A DNA stretch of 64,000 nucleotides from Amblyornis subalaris. Taxonomy: Eukaryota > Chordata > Aves > Passeriformes > Ptilonorhynchidae. The stretch is from contig JACAXG010000052.1 of the NCBI GenBank assembly GCA_018881555.1, forward strand, positions 1,798,001-1,862,000. Direction: 5' to 3'. The notes under the pieces were generated by a model. That model was not told where the DNA came from, searched no databases, and worked only from the letters and a program-made list of their open reading frames with translations. Position numbers and translations under genes: made by a program. Positions 55,701 through 61,700 of this stretch are shown piece after piece; within the stretch, counting starts at the first letter, position 1; the number at the start of each line of letters is the position of its first letter.

Positions 55701-58700
55701 TGAAGAAAATAAATCAAATAAAGAAAATGCAGAACAAGTAAGTGTGGTTCTGCACTCCTTTCATCTCTACTGATTTTGTAGGGAAATTAAAAACATTTTT
55801 ATGTGAAAAAAAATTCCTTAATCCACTCTCTGTGAAACAAAACCTTAAATTGTAGTGGAACTCATTTTGTAGACACAAATTAATCTTTCTTCTAAATCAT
55901 CCCATTCTGTGTGCTGATGAATTACATGGTCTTTTAAGGCATTATTTTTGAGTATTCGTAGGAAATAAGAAAGCAAAAAGGCGCAAGCACATTGCTAGTC
56001 CATTAAAAAAAATTTACAGTTAGCTTTTTATTCTTTCTTTTCCCTATGAAGAGAAGACAGAAAAGAGAAAATATTTTTAGAGAAGCTTTGTGGTTTGGTT
56101 TATTCTGTCTTCTAGTGTTCTAGGAAAAGTCCATAGTTAATTACGAAAATGCGCAGTTAATTTATGTAATTCTTTGTATATGTATTTATATAAATAATTA
56201 CATAAATAAGCAATGTTATATACACTAGAAATATTTAATTCAGTGATTTAAGAAAAATCTATAGTTCGTTCTGAAAATGTAGCATATAAAATGGTGTAGT
56301 CTAACATATGACACTTCCAAAAGAGATCTTCATACAATCTCTTCTAGACTTCTTCTAGGCTCTGATTTAAAACATTATCATATCCACAAAGAATAGCTAA
56401 AAAAAAAAAATCATGCCACTGCTGTTACTAAGTCAGGATAATCTTTACCACATCAAATCTAATCCATCTTTAAAATGAGATGCTCTTAAATGAGTCCTTT
56501 CAGCATTGTAACCTGGTGCATTGCTGTTCTGGTACTGACACACCTTAGCTAAGAATTATTATTTTCACAGCTCTAACGAAATGCAGCAACTGAGACATTA
56601 GCTTAGTTATCATGTTTGCTCTGGATGGGTTTTGCTGCTCAAAGAAAGTTGTTTTTAACAGCTGGAAAATGTTATTTTTTCTAGTTTGTTTCTTTGTTTT
56701 GAAATTATTGCAGTGTAGTGTTTCACATCTTTAAATTGTGAGAAATACATGGCAGTATACAGTAAACTTCACAAATTCTTTGTTTGAGGCTCATGTGTAA
56801 CTTGCTGTAAAAATTCTCTGACAGGAACTGCTTTAAGTTTACATTCATTGTAAGATTGTTGCAGTTATTCTTAAAGCAAATAGCATAAATGTTTTCGTTT
56901 ACATAACCTTTTTTCTCAGAAAGTCTGTTAATAAAATGCAAATTGCTTTGCATTGTAGGAAAAAGACACAAGAGTATGTGAACACCCCTTGTCAGATATA
57001 GTGATTGCTGGGGAAGCTGCTCACCCCTTACCCCACACTTTCCATCGCCTTCTTCAGACAATCTCTGATCTTATGATGTCTCTTCCCAGTGGAAGTGCAT
57101 TACAGCAAATGGCCTTAAGGTAAGCACAAGTCAAGAAAATTCTTAAAAGGCTGGAAATGTTGTAGAATTATAGGTTAAAAGATTTTGCAATGTAGATAGG
57201 AAGCTTGAAAACTTTGTGTGAGAAGGAGCACATCTATCCTTATCATTAGGAAAGATATATGTAGAAGACACATGTATGTGCTTATACATGTAAATAATAG
57301 TATAAAAGACTTTGTAGAGAGAAATGTACTTGTTCTTAAATTCTCTTCTGTGTTCACTGTGAAAAAGAAAACATACGACAGAATAATATGGTAGTATTGT
57401 ATTTCTGTATATTTGTGCATGGTAGCGTAATGCCTTTTGCTGAGAAATCTGTCACCTGAATAGTATCTTTAAACTGTTTGAGATTTTTTCTATGTATGTC
57501 TCAAAGACACAAAATGAATAAAAATGGTTGTATTTACTATTAAAACTCTTAAGAAAAGTTTATTCCTGCCTTCCCCAAAATGATGCATAGAAACACTTGA
57601 GATCCTGCAAAATTTGAAGTGAAATGTTTATAGAAGATATTTTCAGAAGGAAAAATGTAAATAATAGTTTCACTGGTAAGCTTTGTCTTCTAACAACATT
57701 CAAAATTTAAAGTGCACTAAACGTGTTTTCAGGTGCTGGAGTCTTAAATTCAAACAATCTGATCACCAGTTCCTGCACCAGAGCAATGTTTTTCATCATA
57801 TCAACAATATTTTGTCTAAGTCTGATGATGGAGATAGTGAAGAGAGTTTTAGTATCAGCGTTCAATCTGGTTTTGAAGTCATGAGTCAGGCAAGTATTAC
57901 GGCTTCCTCTCAGAAACAGAGATCATTTGTCAGCAGCCTGTACTTCCTATGATGATTCTGTTTAAATGAAAAGATTCCTTGTTGCAATGTTGTATTTCCT
58001 TGAACGTGTCTCAGTTTGGGATCTTGTTGCTGATATTTACGTGCTCATATTTAGCTTTGAGGTTCAAATAATGGCCCTTAGCCTGTATGTCACTCAAACC
58101 TAAATTTTGGATCAGTGCTTGTCAGTGCTTGTTTGCAAATGAAGTGTTTAGGGAATGTCTTATAGTCCATTATGTCCCTGAATTAACTTTTTAAATATTG
58201 TGTACTTCAGTTCTTCTTTGCTTCTGTCTTTTTTCTTCTGTTATTCCAAGGAGCATGAATTAATAGTTCTGTTTAATATTTTTAAAGTGTTTTCTTCCGT
58301 TGATTAATATGTTTAGGTGTTTGCTAAAATATTCAGCTCTTTGCTACTAATATTTCCTTTGGTTTAAAGAACTGAATAATTTGAACCAATAAATTACAAA
58401 TTTCTTGGAGAGCACATTCCTCAGAACAGAAATATCTGGGTGATTTTAAAAATTATAAATTGTGCCTGTATTTGGGCTTACTCTCAACTATTTTAAATAT
58501 TTTCATTTGTTTTCACAGGAACTGTGTATAGTGGTTTGTCTAAAAGACCTAACCAGCATTGTTGACATTAAAACATCAAGCCGACCTGCCATGATTGGTA
58601 GTTTAACAGATGGGTCTACAGAAACATTCTGGGAGTCAGGAGATGAGGATAAAAACAAAACTAAAAACATCACAATTAACTGCGTAAAAGGAATCAATGC

Positions 58701-61700
58701 ACGTTACGTTTGTGTTCATGTAGACAATTCCAGAGATCTTGGGGTAAGAGGAAAATAAAATTAAGTGTCTCTCAATGAAGCTGCATAGTCCAAGTTTTAT
58801 GTATTTATCAAACAGGAAGCGCTCTTTTCTTTGTCTGTTGCTAATTCTAATTCAGAAGTTTACATTTCAAAGTAAAGTTTCCAGATCCTGTGATTTTGAA
58901 AGCAGGAACTGTTATTATCACACCAGTCTGTCTGAATTTGCAGTTGTAGTGGCATGTTCAATTTCAGATGCATTTTCAGTCAATTGTTTGAAGTTACTTT
59001 TCTTGCTCATGATTTCTGTAGAAGCATTGTAGTAAGGAGCTTTCCAAATTTTCTAGACTTTCTACATTCTTTTTTATTGATCTGTACAGTAATGTTACAA
59101 ATATATCTCTATTTCAACTACAGCTTTTAATACAGAGAGCAGACTTTTTTAGAGAGCTGTATTTTGGAATCCTTTGTCCTTGCTTTTGATTGCTTTTAAT
59201 TTTCTTTTTGTAATGAAGCAACTTCTGTCTTTAATGTATGTACTCTCCTAATATAGAAGTAGTCAGAACTGTCTCAGTTGAAGTGTTTCATTCTTATTTT
59301 GCTTGTCTGTTGCAGAACAAAGTGACTTCCATGACCTTCCTAACTGGCAAGGCAGTAGAAGATCTCTGCAGAATAAAGCAGGTAAATATTTTAACAGTTG
59401 ACATAGAAAAATTGCTGTCATTTTTTGTGCATATAGCAGAGATTTTTCTAATCAAATAGTTTCCATTTCTTGTGGTAGATAAATTACTTTGCAAATATCA
59501 GGAATCATCATAATCCTTGGAAAATACTCTATTATTAATGACAGAATTCACTCATGTATACTGACAATTGATCAAGCTTTTACTCTTCTACTGAAACAGA
59601 ACAGGGTTATATAAAATGTTCCTTACACTAATTTATTTTTAATTACTACATGATAACTTATAGTTTCAGCTGTAGAAGGCTTCCAAAAAAGACTCCTGGA
59701 ACACAGGCACGAACTGATTCAGCTTTGCTCCCTTTGCTCTAACACTTCTCCAACAGTATTTTACCTTCAAGCACACCCACATACTGTACCCTGTCTCCTG
59801 GTATTAAAAAAAAAGTCACTCTTGTCTACTGCAGCAGTTCAATGCAGACATCAAGAATTAGTGTAGAAATGGGAAAGAACTAATAGTAGCTTGATTATAA
59901 ATGAGCCTGTGGATAGGAGAGGGCTCACCTGGCTCAGGGCTTGGGTTTCTCTGAGAAATGATGTGAGGCACTGCACCTGTCAGTGTTTGGTTTCCCATAG
60001 TGACANTGGAGTTTTATATTAAATGTATTATTTCATATAGCATTATTTATGTTCTCTTTTTTTAAACAGCACTTATTTTAAAATGAACTTAGTTTGATAC
60101 AGTTCATCTCTCCTTTTTACCATTCTTAAGGACTGCATGTCTTGATAAGGATAGCAGATACTGACTTCCACAGAGTAACAATTTCTTTGGCAGGGGTTTA
60201 TATGAATAGAGATGGAATAACGTAACTACTGATAATTGTGTGTTATACTTTCAGTTAAATTATGGCAGCTTTTTTTTCTTTCTTCATTGAAGTAGTGAGC
60301 AAGTATTAGTTTTAAGAGTTGTTTTGTAATTGTTAACTGTTGCTTTGAGGATAAAAGCAATAGGTAGGCCTCTATTTCTAATAAGCTTTAAAGACAAAAA
60401 AGAAATGGCTGTATGTAATTTTTTAAGTTTGAGGCTTTTTTTAATCTGAATTCACAAGCTGGAATATTTTTATAATTAAACATAAGTCTTACTGCTCAGG
60501 TTGAAATTTTCATTGCAGGCATGGTATTTGTTGCAGTGATATATGATGGGTTTGTTTTAGAGGTAGGTGTGTTTGATGTAATGTCAGTTCCCAACTTTAT
60601 ATTCCTCTTTAATAGGTAGACTTGGATTCAAGACATATTGGCTGGGTAACAAGTGAACTTCCTGGGGGTGATAACCACATCATCAAAATTGAGTTGAAGG
60701 GTCCGGAGAACACACTGAGAGTTCGACAAGTGAAAATTCTTGGATGGAAAGATGGTGAAAGCATTAAAATAGCAGGCCAGATTTCTGCAAGTGTAGCTCA
60801 ACAAAGAAACTGTGAATCTGAGACACTGCGAGTATTCAGACTTATAACATCCCAGGTGGGATTTTAATGATGTGTTATACAGCAAAAGTTACTATACATT
60901 GTAGACTTTCAGTGCTCTATGTTTTAATGTAAAATGTCACATCTGCACAAGTTTATCTTTAAGATATGCTAATTGTCATTGTCTTTCTTCCAGGTATTTG
61001 GAAAACTCATCTCTGGAGATGCTGAGCCAACCCCAGAACAAGAAGAAAAAGCACTACTGTCTTCCCCAGAAGGAGAAGAAAAAGTACACAATGTATTTAT
61101 TTGTATTCTATCAATAATACGTTGCTGAAAAAAATGATCCAGCATGATGTTCAGTCTTTGTCCCATTTCTTATGCTACATAATTTCCAGATCAAAACAGA
61201 AGTAAAATGTCACAATTGCTTCATTTAAAAAAATTATAATATATTTTTTAATAGTATATTATAAGTGAGGCATATGCATGTAATGGAAACATCGTGGTAA
61301 TGGTGGCGTAAATGATGCCTACAGTTAGAAAAATACTTAACACCTGTAGTAATGGTCAACCCGAGGATCCTTGCCTATTATCTTGTGCCTCAAGAGAGGC
61401 TCTGCTAATGTTTAGAAAAAAAGTATGAAGAAACTGCACTCCACTTGTTTCTCTTATTATTTCATTTCATATTCAAATTCCTCTTATAACGAGAAAGTCA
61501 ATGCATTGAAGAGGTATTTATTAACCGTAGTTAAATTGATCTTGGTTATATATATATCTCTCTCTTCTCTGTAAAAAAAAAAGCTACAAACTTCTAAAAC
61601 ACAGTTTGTTGATACATTCCATGTTAATTGCTGCTGTAATTAGGAAATCCTCCTGAAATTTTTGATCTAATATTAAATATACTTTTTATGAAGGCAACGT

